NCBI GenBank assembly: GCA_040220895.1
Contig: JAVJVY010000012.1
Coordinates: 1-64,000, forward strand
Source: UBA11591 sp040220895
Lineage (GTDB): Bacteria; Bacteroidota; Bacteroidia; Flavobacteriales_E; Vicingaceae
Direction of reading: 5' to 3'
DNA: 64,000 nt
Below are positions 33,919-43,163 of this stretch, one piece after another. Numbering within the stretch: the stretch's first letter is position 1; the number at the start of each line of letters is the position of its first letter. The translations under genes were made by a program, and so were the position numbers. The notes beneath the pieces are model-generated. The model was not told the DNA's origin, searched no databases, and saw only the letters and a list, made by a program, of their open reading frames with translations.

Positions 33919-36900
33919 TTATGCTTGTGCTGTTTCTTTATTTCTAACCTTCGTCAAGTATACAATGTTTGGTCGCGTGCCCACATCTTCGATCACACGG
34001 TAAGCCCGATCACCTGCATCGTGATTGGCAATCCTGCTTGACTTATCGTTCAGGTCACCAAAAGTGATCGCATGTGTAGGACAAGCTGAGGCGCAAGCCG
34101 TAGAAATGGCTTCGTCTTCAACCTTGGAACTGTTCTTTTTAGCTTCCAGTTTACCTGCCTGAATACGCTGCACACACATGCTGCATTTTTCCATCACTCC
34201 ACGTGCCCTGACGGTAACGTCCGGATTCAGAACCATTCTTCCCAAGTCATCTTGAGAAGGATTAAATTCCGTGAATTTTCGGTCGGCAATGTAGTTGAAC
34301 CAGTTGAAGCGCCGCACTTTGTATGGGCAGTTGTTGGCACAGTAACGGGTACCAATGCAACGGTTATACGTCATTTGATTCAAGCCTTCATTGCTATGAG
34401 TGGTGGCTGCTACCGGACAAACCGTTTCGCAAGGTGCATTGTTGCAATGCTGGCACATCATCGGTTGATAAACCACCTCGGGCATTGAACCCGGTTCCTC
34501 CATTGATCGATAACCTGAAATACTTTTGTCTTCGAGATCGGCATCAGAGCTGTAATAGCGATCAATGCGCATCCAATGCATTTCCCTTCCACGGCGGACC
34601 TCGTCCTTACCAACAACGGGAACGTTATTCTCGGAGTTACAAGCTGTAACACATGAACCACAGCCTATGCATGTGTTCAAGTCAATGCTCATGCCCCAAA
34701 GATGACCACTTATTTCAGTGTTTTGAGGCTCCCAAAGGGTGATGTTTTTTACCGCTTCCAAGCCTTCATGGGTAGGCAAGGCAACAACGGGATTGAAGTC
34801 ATTCCTGTCTCCAGCTTTATAGACATCAAGAGTGGTTTCTCTGATCACTCCTGTTCGTCCCATGACGGTGTGACTGGTCTGCGTAGCCGCCACATGATAT
34901 TTATTGCCTGTCTCAGTTATGCTTGCGCCATTTCGATGGTATGATACCGTGCCGTTCATCTCCGAGAATGGATAGGCATTAACTCCAATCTTCTCTTTAT
35001 TCTTCCAAACCTGCCGGCCGTAACCAAGAGCAATTCCAATGGTGCCTGGTTTTTGTCCCGGCTGGGCGACAACGGGAAGCTCCTCGCTTACAAGGTCTCC
35101 AACAGTCACAGTAACCATGTCCGATTCTTGTTCCTGTCCTAAGTTGAGATTGAATCCACGGGCTTTCATATCAGATGCCGCCATGGTAACATAGTTGTCC
35201 CACGTGATCTTACTAACCGGATCTGGTAACTCCTGAAGCCAGGGATTACTTGCGTGCTGACCGTCACCAATGCCTGTTTTCTGGTAAAGGAATAGTTCCA
35301 ATTCGCTGGATTTTGATGAACTCGCTGCTGAAGCCGCGGCTGATACATCGGCAGCAAAATTGGGCTCCTCGTGCTGCTCATCGTGGCTTACCGTATAAAT
35401 ACCATCGTGCAGTGACTGATTCCAAAAGTCTTCAAAGAACACCGCACCCGAGGTTGGGAACAAATTATTCTCCCAATAAGCTCTTATATAGTCGTATGAA
35501 GTCTGGGGTTGGCCCATCCATGTCAATAAGCTTTCCTGAACCTGCCTGCTGTTGTATAATGGTGAAATTGTCGGCTGGGCCAAGGCGTAAACACCTTGTG
35601 TTGGATTGGCATCGCCCCAAGCCTCAAGGAAGTGGTTATCGGGCAGGGTGTAGTCGCAAAGTTGAGAAGTCTCGTCAAAATAAGTAGCCATGGAGACCTT
35701 CATGCCAACTTTCTCCATGCCTGAAGCAAAACCCAGTGAAGACGGAGATGTCCAGGCCGGATTGCCATAGAAGGTGATCAAAACATCCACCTGACCCTTA
35801 TTCATTTCGTCGGTGAGCATTTTTAAATCAGTGTCGCTTCCCCTTCTAAGGTGCGAAGGATGGTTCAGGTCAATCGTAGATCCGTAATTTCCCAAGGCGG
35901 CATTGATGGCATTGACAACTATCTGAACACTTTTGTCGTTTGATCCGCAAACAACCAATGATTTACCTTTCATGGAAACCAGTGATTCAGCGGCATGCTG
36001 GATGGCCTCGGTATAAGGACTACCCCCACCAGAAGTCCTGGTTCCACCGGTTAATTCTGCGACGGCATTGTAAAGGTCAACGGCAACTTTTCCGTATTCC
36101 GATGGAAGTACCGCTGTTCTGTGATCTGCATTTGATCCGGTTACCGAGAGCCCTGCTTCGAATTGAAAATGCTTTGACATCTCTCCGTCCGGCTTCCTTG
36201 TTTTTCCGTATTGACCTGCATATTCAACGGAAGACAACCAGGTAGATAAGAAATCCGCTCCAATGGAAACGATGGAACCGGCTTTGTCGAAACGATAAGA
36301 GGGAACAAAGGCCTTGCCGAAGGACTCACTGTTCGCGGCGATCATGCCACTGTAAGAAATGCTGTCGTAGCTTATGTGTCTGACATCAGCCGCTCCTTCT
36401 CCACCATAAATTCCGGCAAAATTGTCGATAATGCTTTGTGTCGATGGACTGACAATCGTATTCGTTAAAACCCTGATCTTTCCTCCTTTTGCACTGGCGG
36501 CCTTCAAGGCAGAAATAATTTCTTTATCAGCGTCTTTCCATGAAACTTCCTCACCTGATTTATCCACAGGATATTGAAGTCTGTTAGAATCGTACAACAT
36601 CAAAACGCTGGAATTGACCCTGGCGTTCACCCCGGCCCCTGAAAGATTCTTATTGGCTTCGATGTGAATGGGTCTACCTTCCCTGGTCTTTATCAGGATG
36701 TTACTGAAATCATTGCCGTCGAAGTAAGTGGAAGAATAGTAATTAGCAACTCCGGGATTCAATTCTTCAGGCTTGACAAGATAAGGAATAGCCTTGGTGA
36801 CGGGAGTTTCACAAGAGGCTATGGTTGCGGCTGTTACACTGAATCCCAGAAACTTTAGAAAGTCCCTTCTGCTGGTGTTCGAGGTGGACAGTGCGTTTTC

Positions 36901-37023
36901 TTCTGACATGAAGTTATCAACCGGGACGTAGTCCACAAACTCCTTGTTACTCTGCTCAATAAAAGAAGGTTCCTCCGTAAGTTCTTCTATTCCTTTCCAA
37001 TATTTTTTGTTGGCTGAGCCCAT
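33919..37023 (-). CDS. actB: ActB, molybdopterin-like plus 4Fe-4S subunit of alternative complex III
   Basis: 1034 residues. A Tat signal lies inside the N-terminus (SRRDFLKFLGF near residue 52) followed by an Ala-rich stretch to IASCE. The middle is a molybdopterin-enzyme-like domain that in ACIII lacks the cofactor. The C-terminal part (about 750-1034) holds ferredoxin clusters: CIGCGSCVTACNSENN, CQHCNNAPCETVCP, CIGTRYCANNCPYK and the paired CSMCVQR and ACASACP. It carries electrons between ActC and ActA. Confidence 0.95.
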   Translation of the reverse strand: MGSANKKYWKGIEELTEEPSFIEQSNKEFVDYVPVDNFMSEENALSTSNTSRRDFLKFLGFSVTAATIASCETPVTKAIPYLVKPEELNPGVANYYSSTYFDGNDFSNILIKTREGRPIHIEANKNLSGAGVNARVNSSVLMLYDSNRLQYPVDKSGEEVSWKDADKEIISALKAASAKGGKIRVLTNTIVSPSTQSIIDNFAGIYGGEGAADVRHISYDSISYSGMIAANSESFGKAFVPSYRFDKAGSIVSIGADFLSTWLSSVEYAGQYGKTRKPDGEMSKHFQFEAGLSVTGSNADHRTAVLPSEYGKVAVDLYNAVAELTGGTRTSGGGSPYTEAIQHAAESLVSMKGKSLVVCGSNDKSVQIVVNAINAALGNYGSTIDLNHPSHLRRGSDTDLKMLTDEMNKGQVDVLITFYGNPAWTSPSSLGFASGMEKVGMKVSMATYFDETSQLCDYTLPDNHFLEAWGDANPTQGVYALAQPTISPLYNSRQVQESLLTWMGQPQTSYDYIRAYWENNLFPTSGAVFFEDFWNQSLHDGIYTVSHDEQHEEPNFAADVSAAASAASSSKSSELELFLYQKTGIGDGQHASNPWLQELPDPVSKITWDNYVTMAASDMKARGFNLNLGQEQESDMVTVTVGDLVSEELPVVAQPGQKPGTIGIALGYGRQVWKNKEKIGVNAYPFSEMNGTVSYHRNGASITETGNKYHVAATQTSHTVMGRTGVIRETTLDVYKAGDRNDFNPVVALPTHEGLEAVKNITLWEPQNTEISGHLWGMSIDLNTCIGCGSCVTACNSENNVPVVGKDEVRRGREMHWMRIDRYYSSDADLEDKSISGYRSMEEPGSMPEVVYQPMMCQHCNNAPCETVCPVAATTHSNEGLNQMTYNRCIGTRYCANNCPYKVRRFNWFNYIADRKFTEFNPSQDDLGRMVLNPDVTVRARGVMEKCSMCVQRIQAGKLEAKKNSSKVEDEAISTACASACPTHAITFGDLNDKSSRIANHDAGDRAYRVIEDVGTRPNIVYLTKVRNKETAQA

Positions 37024-37048
37024 ACGCTGTATTCGGTTAAATCAATTC

Positions 37049-38308
37049 TTAATAATGGCACTTGGCGCATTCAATTCCGCCATATTCGCTAACAGTGATC
37101 ACTCCATCCTTCATGAATTCTTTTTTCATTTCTTCAGTGAATCTGGAGTGGATTTCGTCGTAGTATCCATTGCCTTCGGCAGAAACCTTTGTCTCTCTGT
37201 GACAATTTATACACCATCCCATGGTCAGTGGAGCCCATTGCTGCACCACGTCCATTTCTTCGATCGGACCATGACAAGTCTGACAGGCCACTTTACCGAC
37301 CGTTACATGCTGTGAGTGATTGAAGTACGCGTGATCTGGCAAATTGTGAATCTTAACCCATTTGATCGGGCCCTCTGATTCGGCCGTGTAACTGCCTGCT
37401 TCAGGGTCATAACCATTGGCAGCATAAATCTTCGAGATTTCTTCGGTGCCGTTTACGGCGCCCTCCTGAATATATGTATGACAGTTCATACAAACATTTG
37501 CCGTTGGAATTCCGGCGGACTTTCCATGCCTGGCGGCAGAATGACAATAATTACAATCAATTTTTTGAGCCCCGGCATGAATCTTATGAGAGAAGGCAAT
37601 TGGCTGCTCCGGTTCGTAACCCTGATAGATGCCGATGGTAAATAAAGCATCCCAACCAGCTTTGGCAGAAACTACGCCAAGAACGATTAACATCAAAGCA
37701 AAAAGCGTTTTGTTTGCACCAATCCACTTTCCGATCGATCTGGATAGTGATAATTGTTCCGGCACAGGCAATCCCTCTTTATCGGCTTCAATTTTCCTAA
37801 GGGTGTATTGCAAACTTCTGAGCAAGCTCATAAGAATGTACAAAAGCACAACAACTCCCAGCAAAACGATCCAAGGTTGTATAGTAGGTTCTTTTTCAGC
37901 CAACTGAGCAAGTCCTTCTCCTGCAGCGGGCGCGGCATCAGCAACTACGGGTGGATTAGCTACGTAGGCCAGAATAGCCGTGATCTCTTCATCATTGACC
38001 GGTTGAGCCGGCATGATGGACTTATTATACTTTTCGTACAACTGTGTTGCATAAGGATCTCCCATCTCAAGCACCGATGCCGAATTCTTGATCCATTGGT
38101 AAAGTAAGGCTTTGTCTTCCCATCGCTCTTCGACACCGGCCAAACCGGGTCCGATTAACTTCTTGGCGGTGATTGCGTGACAGGCAGAACAATTGGTTTT
38201 AAAGAGCTTCTCACCGTCAATTTGGGAATAAGTGAGTAATGGCACAAATTGAACCAATAGGGCAACCAAGACGGGTATCTTCAGAAAAGATTGGCTTAAT
38301 AATCTCAT
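37049..38308 (-). CDS. actA: ActA, multihaem cytochrome c with an extra N-terminal haem domain
   Basis: 419 residues. A signal peptide, then a monohaem cytochrome domain (CSACH near residue 40, Met ligand in SIMPAQP), a membrane helix near 143-163, another near 195-215, then the pentahaem part: CNYCH, CMNCH, CQTCH, CINCH, CAKCH. Six C-x-x-C-H in total, while the classical ActA has five. ActA starts the operon. A palindrome of Fur/DtxR type lies 124-140 bp upstream at 38432-38448. Confidence 0.93.
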   Translation of the reverse strand: MRLLSQSFLKIPVLVALLVQFVPLLTYSQIDGEKLFKTNCSACHAITAKKLIGPGLAGVEERWEDKALLYQWIKNSASVLEMGDPYATQLYEKYNKSIMPAQPVNDEEITAILAYVANPPVVADAAPAAGEGLAQLAEKEPTIQPWIVLLGVVVLLYILMSLLRSLQYTLRKIEADKEGLPVPEQLSLSRSIGKWIGANKTLFALMLIVLGVVSAKAGWDALFTIGIYQGYEPEQPIAFSHKIHAGAQKIDCNYCHSAARHGKSAGIPTANVCMNCHTYIQEGAVNGTEEISKIYAANGYDPEAGSYTAESEGPIKWVKIHNLPDHAYFNHSQHVTVGKVACQTCHGPIEEMDVVQQWAPLTMGWCINCHRETKVSAEGNGYYDEIHSRFTEEMKKEFMKDGVITVSEYGGIECAKCHY

Positions 38309-38422
38309 ATCGAGAAGGTTACAATAAAGTTTAACGAAAGTCTATACATCCTCAGGACTACAGCCAGCAAATTTATAAGAAACCACCTATAGTCCGGCGG
38401 TTTTAAACTAAAATACATTTAC

Positions 38423-38436
38423 CTAAATTAATTTAG
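38423..38436. promoter_or_regulatory. CTAAATTAATTTAG palindrome
   Basis: A perfect 14-bp palindrome overlapping the next one by five bases. Together they hold repeated CTAAA/TTTAG half-sites, as in arrays bound by metal-dependent repressors. Confidence 0.45.
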
Positions 38437-38448
38437 AATGATTCTAAA
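38432..38448. promoter_or_regulatory. Fur/DtxR-like 8-1-8 palindrome before actA
   Basis: TTTAGAAT-G-ATTCTAAA is a perfect inverted repeat with one central base, the shape of Fur, PerR and related metal-regulator boxes (7-1-7). It lies between the divergent actA and SPOR-protein genes, about 124 bp from the actA start. Confidence 0.6.
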
Positions 38449-38530
38449 TAAGGTTTAGATAAAAGATTTTTCAGAGCATTGTCAACTTATGGTGCATTGT
38501 CCTTATTTTTACCTTTTCAAGATATTAATT

Positions 38531-38947
38531 GTGAGATTCTTATTGATAACAACAGGTATTTTAATCTCGACTGTGCTATCTGCGCAGGACTCTCAAGGGC
38601 ACTATACCTTACCTGAAAATTCGAACGTGACACTATCAGACCACCGCATTGCTTTACTCGCGGACAGGTACAACAGAAGTCATGAATACCACGGTTATCG
38701 CGTGCAGATTATTTCTTCCTCCAGGAAAGAAGAAGCGAGAAAAACAAAGTCCGTTTTCATTTCTAAATACCCAGGTTTTGCTGCATACGAGATTTATCAG
38801 CAGCCGTTTTTCATTATTAAAATTGGAGACTTCCTTACTCGTTTAGAAGCTGAAAAATTACACAGGGACATTCAGAGTGATTTTCCGGAATCGTTTGTTC
38901 TTCCCGACCTGATATCACCGCTTAATCAATATTCGGGAAATCGTTAG
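38531..38947 (+). CDS. secreted SPOR-domain-like protein
   Basis: 138 residues from GTG 38531 (MRFLLITTGILISTVLSAQ after decoding GTG as Met). The ATG at 38489 is an alternative but gives an unusual long signal. The C-terminal part (about 65-130: YRVQIISSSRKEEARKTKSV ... FFIIKIGDFLTRLEAEKL) has the SPOR pattern, which binds denuded peptidoglycan at division sites. It converges with infB and overlaps its end by 4 bp. Confidence 0.75.
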   Translation: MRFLLITTGILISTVLSAQDSQGHYTLPENSNVTLSDHRIALLADRYNRSHEYHGYRVQIISSSRKEEARKTKSVFISKYPGFAAYEIYQQPFFIIKIGDFLTRLEAEKLHRDIQSDFPESFVLPDLISPLNQYSGNR

Positions 38948-41727
38948 GCGAGTTTCTGTTTAACCTCTACTTCTTCGTATGCTTCAATAATGTCGCCTAC
39001 TTTGATGTCGTTAAAATTTTCGACGTTCAGTCCACATTCGTAGCCGGAGGCAACTTCCTTAGCGTCATCTTTAAAGCGCTTGAGTGAGCCAAGTTCACCG
39101 GTATAAACAACGATACCTTCTCTGATGACCCTGATGCCATTCACTCGTTTGATTTTTCCTTCTTTCACCATACATCCGGCAATGGTTCCGACCTTAGAGA
39201 TCTTGAATACCTCTCTGATCTCTGCCGAACCAACGATTTTCTCCTCGACCTTGGGTGCAAGCATGCCCTCCATGGCCGCCTTGATCTCATCGATGGCATC
39301 GTAAATAATTGAATACAGGCGGATGTCGATTTCTTCTTTCTCGGCTATCTTTCTAGCATTAATAGAAGGTCTTACCTGGAATCCAACGATGATGGCATCA
39401 GATGCGGCCGCCAACATAACATCAGTTTCGCTGATCTGCCCGACCGATTTATGGATCACATTGACTTGAATCTGCTCTGTACTCAGCTTGAGCAAGGAAT
39501 CTGCCAGTGCTTCTATAGAACCATCAACGTCACCTTTTATTATAACATTGAGTTCCCTGAAGTCACCAATGGCAATACGTCGGCCAATTTCATCAAGGGT
39601 AATGTGTTTTTGAGTCTTGACTCCTTGTTCTCGTTGCAATTGCTCCCTTTTGACGGCAATATTTCTAGCCTCCCGTTCATCGTCCATGATGTTGAACCTG
39701 TCACCGGCATTTGGAGCGCCGTTCAATCCCAGGATGGAAACCGGAGTTGCGGGACCTGCCTCTTTTATATTTTGTCCCCTTTCGTTGAACATGGCCTTAA
39801 TTCTACCGCTGTATGGTCCGGCCAGCAAAACGTCACCCATTCGAACCGTTCCCGATTGCACCAGTATGGTTGTCACGTACCCGCGTCCCTTATCAAGGCT
39901 TGATTCAATGACAGCACCAATTCCGTTTTTATTGGGATTTGATTTTAGCTCGAGTAGTTCAGCCTCGAGTAACACTTTATCGAGTAGTTCACGAACATTC
40001 GCCCCTGTCTTTGCCGATACTTCCTGTGACTGGAATTTTCCACCCCAATCTTCAACCAGGATGTCCATCTGGCTCAGTTCTTCTTTGATTTTTTCTGGGT
40101 TGGCATTGGGTCGGTCTACCTTATTAATGGCAAAAACCATAGGAACACCGGCAGCCTGTGCGTGATTAATGGCTTCTTTGGTCTGCGGCATAACACTGTC
40201 GTCGGCGGCAACCACCACAATGACCACATCGGTGACTTGGGCTCCACGTGCTCTCATTGCCGTAAACGCCTCATGACCCGGAGTATCCAGGAAGGTGATC
40301 TTTTTACCGTCACCAACTTCAACCATGTACGCTCCGATGTGCTGAGTAATTCCTCCGGCTTCCCCGGCTATCACATTGGCGCTTCTTATGTAATCGAGCA
40401 AGGAAGTCTTCCCGTGATCAACATGTCCCATAACGGTGACAATTGGATGGCGGTCGATCAAATCCGAATCGCTGTCTTCCTGTTCTAAAATACCTTCTTG
40501 CACATCAGCTGAAACGAATTCAACTTTGTACCCGAATTCATCGGCCACAATGCTCAATGTTTCGGCATCCAGGCGCTGATTAATAGAAACGAACATTCCC
40601 AAAGACATACAGGCAGAGATGACTTCGTTGACGTTGACGCCCATCATGGTTGCCAACTCATTTGCCGTGACAAATTCCGTGACCTTCAATACAGTTTCCT
40701 GCTGTTCTCTTTCTTCCTGATCTTTTTGAGCCTGTTCACTGGCTGCTTCGCGTTTTGCTTTTCTGAATTTGGAAGATTTTGACTTTCCTCCACCCGTCAA
40801 ACGGGCCAATGTATCCTTGATCTGATCTTGTATCTCTTTTTCGGATAGCTCCTTTCTGACACCGGATCTCTGGGCAGGCGCCTTTCTCTTACCTACTTGG
40901 GGTTCGGTTTCGCCTGGAGCGATTCGTTTCCTTCTTTTTCGTTGCTTCCTTTCGGTTTCTACTTCTTCTGAGGAAGAGGCAACAGGAATCTTCTTTTTAG
41001 GTTTATCTGGCAGCACGATCTTGCCAAGGACCTTTGGTCCTTCCAGATTTTCAAAACTCGTTTTGTGTTCTTCCGGTTCTTTATCCTCGGCGGCCTTGCG
41101 CTCTGCAGCTTCGCTTGCCTCTTTCTCGGCTTTCTTCGTTTCTACTTCTGCAGCTGCAGCAGCCTTGGCTTTTGCAACCGTATCTGTAGCATCCTTTTCA
41201 GCCTTATCAGACTTTTCTTTCTCCGTTTTCTTGGAAGGCTTGGTCTTCAGATTCATTGAATCCAGATCGATCTTACCAAGGACTTTAGGTTCGGTTTCAG
41301 ATTTGGCAGCAGGTGCTTTCTCCTCGATTACTTTCTCTGCAGGTTTTTCTGCAACAGGTTCTTCCACAGCCGGAACTTCCTTGGGAGCTTCTTTTTTAAC
41401 TACTTTCTCATCCTTGGCCAGGTCGTCTATCAAGTCTTCGACAGATCCCTGTACATTTTTAATGAGAACTTCGTCCTCCATTCGCTGGTCACGCGGATCT
41501 TCTTCCAACAGATCCATCCTAGACTGCTTGATGTTGTGAGATTCCTCTTTGGCTCCCTTGTCTGCTTGAAATTCCCCTAGTAGAAGTTTATAGGCCTCTT
41601 CGGTCAACTTTGTATTTGGGTTCGACTCGATCTCCATACCCTTTTCCTTTAAAAAGTCGACAATGGTATGGATTCCTATGTTAAACTCCCTCGCTACTTT
41701 ACTTAACCTTATTACTTTTCCGGCCAT
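38944..41727 (-). CDS. infB: translation initiation factor IF-2
   Basis: 927 residues. An N-terminal helical domain (VIRLSKVAREFNIGIHTIVDFLKEKG), a long charged and Ala/Lys/Glu-rich linker (about 90-330), then the GTPase with GHVDHGKTSLLD, DTPGHE and NKVD, and domains II-IV. It brings fMet-tRNA to the 30S subunit. It lies 26 bp downstream of nusA and is surely in one transcript with it. Confidence 0.97.
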   Translation of the reverse strand: MAGKVIRLSKVAREFNIGIHTIVDFLKEKGMEIESNPNTKLTEEAYKLLLGEFQADKGAKEESHNIKQSRMDLLEEDPRDQRMEDEVLIKNVQGSVEDLIDDLAKDEKVVKKEAPKEVPAVEEPVAEKPAEKVIEEKAPAAKSETEPKVLGKIDLDSMNLKTKPSKKTEKEKSDKAEKDATDTVAKAKAAAAAEVETKKAEKEASEAAERKAAEDKEPEEHKTSFENLEGPKVLGKIVLPDKPKKKIPVASSSEEVETERKQRKRRKRIAPGETEPQVGKRKAPAQRSGVRKELSEKEIQDQIKDTLARLTGGGKSKSSKFRKAKREAASEQAQKDQEEREQQETVLKVTEFVTANELATMMGVNVNEVISACMSLGMFVSINQRLDAETLSIVADEFGYKVEFVSADVQEGILEQEDSDSDLIDRHPIVTVMGHVDHGKTSLLDYIRSANVIAGEAGGITQHIGAYMVEVGDGKKITFLDTPGHEAFTAMRARGAQVTDVVIVVVAADDSVMPQTKEAINHAQAAGVPMVFAINKVDRPNANPEKIKEELSQMDILVEDWGGKFQSQEVSAKTGANVRELLDKVLLEAELLELKSNPNKNGIGAVIESSLDKGRGYVTTILVQSGTVRMGDVLLAGPYSGRIKAMFNERGQNIKEAGPATPVSILGLNGAPNAGDRFNIMDDEREARNIAVKREQLQREQGVKTQKHITLDEIGRRIAIGDFRELNVIIKGDVDGSIEALADSLLKLSTEQIQVNVIHKSVGQISETDVMLAAASDAIIVGFQVRPSINARKIAEKEEIDIRLYSIIYDAIDEIKAAMEGMLAPKVEEKIVGSAEIREVFKISKVGTIAGCMVKEGKIKRVNGIRVIREGIVVYTGELGSLKRFKDDAKEVASGYECGLNVENFNDIKVGDIIEAYEEVEVKQKLA

Positions 41728-41753
41728 ATTCTACTACTTCCTTTTTTTACTAA

Positions 41754-42989
41754 TTACTCAAATTCAGATTCAAAGATCTTGCGCACTTCCTTAATGGTTT
41801 CTTCTTCCAGATCTGTACGTTTTATCAGGTCTTCGATGCTCAGTTCTAATACACTTTTGGCGGTATCACAACCAACTTTTTTCAACTCATCGATGATCCA
41901 TTCGTCAATTTCATCTACAAATTCATCGAGTTCAACATCTTCCTGATTGCCATCCAATTCGCGGAAAACATCTATTTCGTATCCAGTCAAAGAACCGGCC
42001 AATTTGATGTTGTGTCCACCTTTCCCTATGGCCAGGGATACCTGGTCTGGTTTCAGAAAGACTTCTGCTTTCTTTTCTTCCTCATTAATGTTGATCGAAG
42101 AAACCTTGGCCGGACTCAATGCCCTGCTAATAAACAATTGCAAATTGCCCGTGAAATTAATCACGTCTATATTTTCATTTCGCAATTCCCTGACGATTCC
42201 ATGAATTCGCGAACCTTTCATGCCAACACAAGCTCCAACAGGATCAATTCGGTCGTCATAAGATTCCACGGCTACTTTGGCTCGTTCACCCGGCTCTCTG
42301 ACAATTTTCTTTATGGTGATCAATCCGTCAAAAACCTCGGGAACCTCAAGCTCAAACAAGCGCTCAAGAAAGACGGGCGAAACGCGTGAAAGTAGAACCA
42401 AAGGTTTGTTATTTTTCATTTCCACCTTGTCAACCACTGCTCGCAATGTATCTCCCTTTTTAAAGAAATCGCTCGGGATCTGTTCGGTGCGGGGAAGAAT
42501 AAGTTCGTTTCCATCATCATCCAAAACGAGTAATTCTTTTTTCCAGATCTGATAAACCTCGCCGGTAATGATATCTCCTACCCTGTCCTTGTATTTTTTA
42601 AATAAATTATCCTTCTCTAATTCAAGAATCTTAGAGATCAGGTTTTGACGTAAAGCCAAGACAGACCGGCGGCCAAAATCCTCCAATTTAACTTCTTCAG
42701 ATACTTCTTCCCCAACTTCAAAGTCGGGTTCTATTTTAACTGCTTCGGAATAGGCAATCTGAAGGTTTTCGTCTTCCAATTCCTTATCGTCAACAATTTC
42801 CCGGTTGCGCCATAACTCGAGGTCACCTTTATCAATATTAATGATGACATCAAAGTTTTCATCGGTACCGTAGCGCTTTTGGATCATTCCTCGAAATACT
42901 TCTTCGAGAATACTCATCATGGTGGCTCTGTCGATGTTTTTGAATTCCTTAAACTCCGAAAAGGATTCAATTAGGTTAATGCTTGCCAT
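41754..42989 (-). CDS. nusA: transcription factor NusA
   Basis: 411 residues: N-terminal RNA polymerase-binding domain (about 1-125), S1 domain (GEVYQIWKKELLVLDDDGNELILP), then KH1 and KH2 (GACVGMKGSRIHGIVREL, LAIGKGGHNIKLA) and a short acidic tail. Works in termination and antitermination. Usually rimP precedes nusA; here it does not, since only 174 bp separate nusA from the TolC-like gene. A TAATTTTG box lies at 43013-43020. Confidence 0.96.
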   Translation of the reverse strand: MASINLIESFSEFKEFKNIDRATMMSILEEVFRGMIQKRYGTDENFDVIINIDKGDLELWRNREIVDDKELEDENLQIAYSEAVKIEPDFEVGEEVSEEVKLEDFGRRSVLALRQNLISKILELEKDNLFKKYKDRVGDIITGEVYQIWKKELLVLDDDGNELILPRTEQIPSDFFKKGDTLRAVVDKVEMKNNKPLVLLSRVSPVFLERLFELEVPEVFDGLITIKKIVREPGERAKVAVESYDDRIDPVGACVGMKGSRIHGIVRELRNENIDVINFTGNLQLFISRALSPAKVSSININEEEKKAEVFLKPDQVSLAIGKGGHNIKLAGSLTGYEIDVFRELDGNQEDVELDEFVDEIDEWIIDELKKVGCDTAKSVLELSIEDLIKRTDLEEETIKEVRKIFESEFE

Positions 42990-43012
42990 TGCGTAACTTC
43001 AATTAGTGTTTA

Positions 43013-43020
43013 CAAAATTA
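43013..43020 (-). promoter_or_regulatory. -7 box of nusA-infB
   Basis: TAATTTTG on the minus strand fits TAnnTTTG. The ATG is 23 bp away, so a leader of about 18 nt is expected. Confidence 0.5.
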
Positions 43021-43093
43021 TAACTTCTTTAGGATTAGGCCAGCCAGGGACATCTTTACTTTATTTCGGACCCTCAGCTTAAGCGATTAGAAC

Positions 43094-43120
43094 CATAAAA
43101 AGAGGGGACTGTTGTCCCCT
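43094..43120 (-). terminator. terminator of the efflux operon
   Basis: AGGGGAC (43103-43109) pairs with GTCCCCT (43114-43120) around a 4-nt loop. On the minus strand a T-run follows the hairpin (43097-43102). It lies 44 bp past the TolC-like stop. Confidence 0.75.
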
Positions 43121-43163
43121 CCCTTAGTATTCTATATTCAAATCCAATGCAAATGTAATTATT

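Noticed and set aside
40900..41450. Possible repeat-rich foreign segment inside infB
   Set aside because: The charged Lys/Glu/Ala linker is a normal variable part of IF-2 in Bacteroidota.
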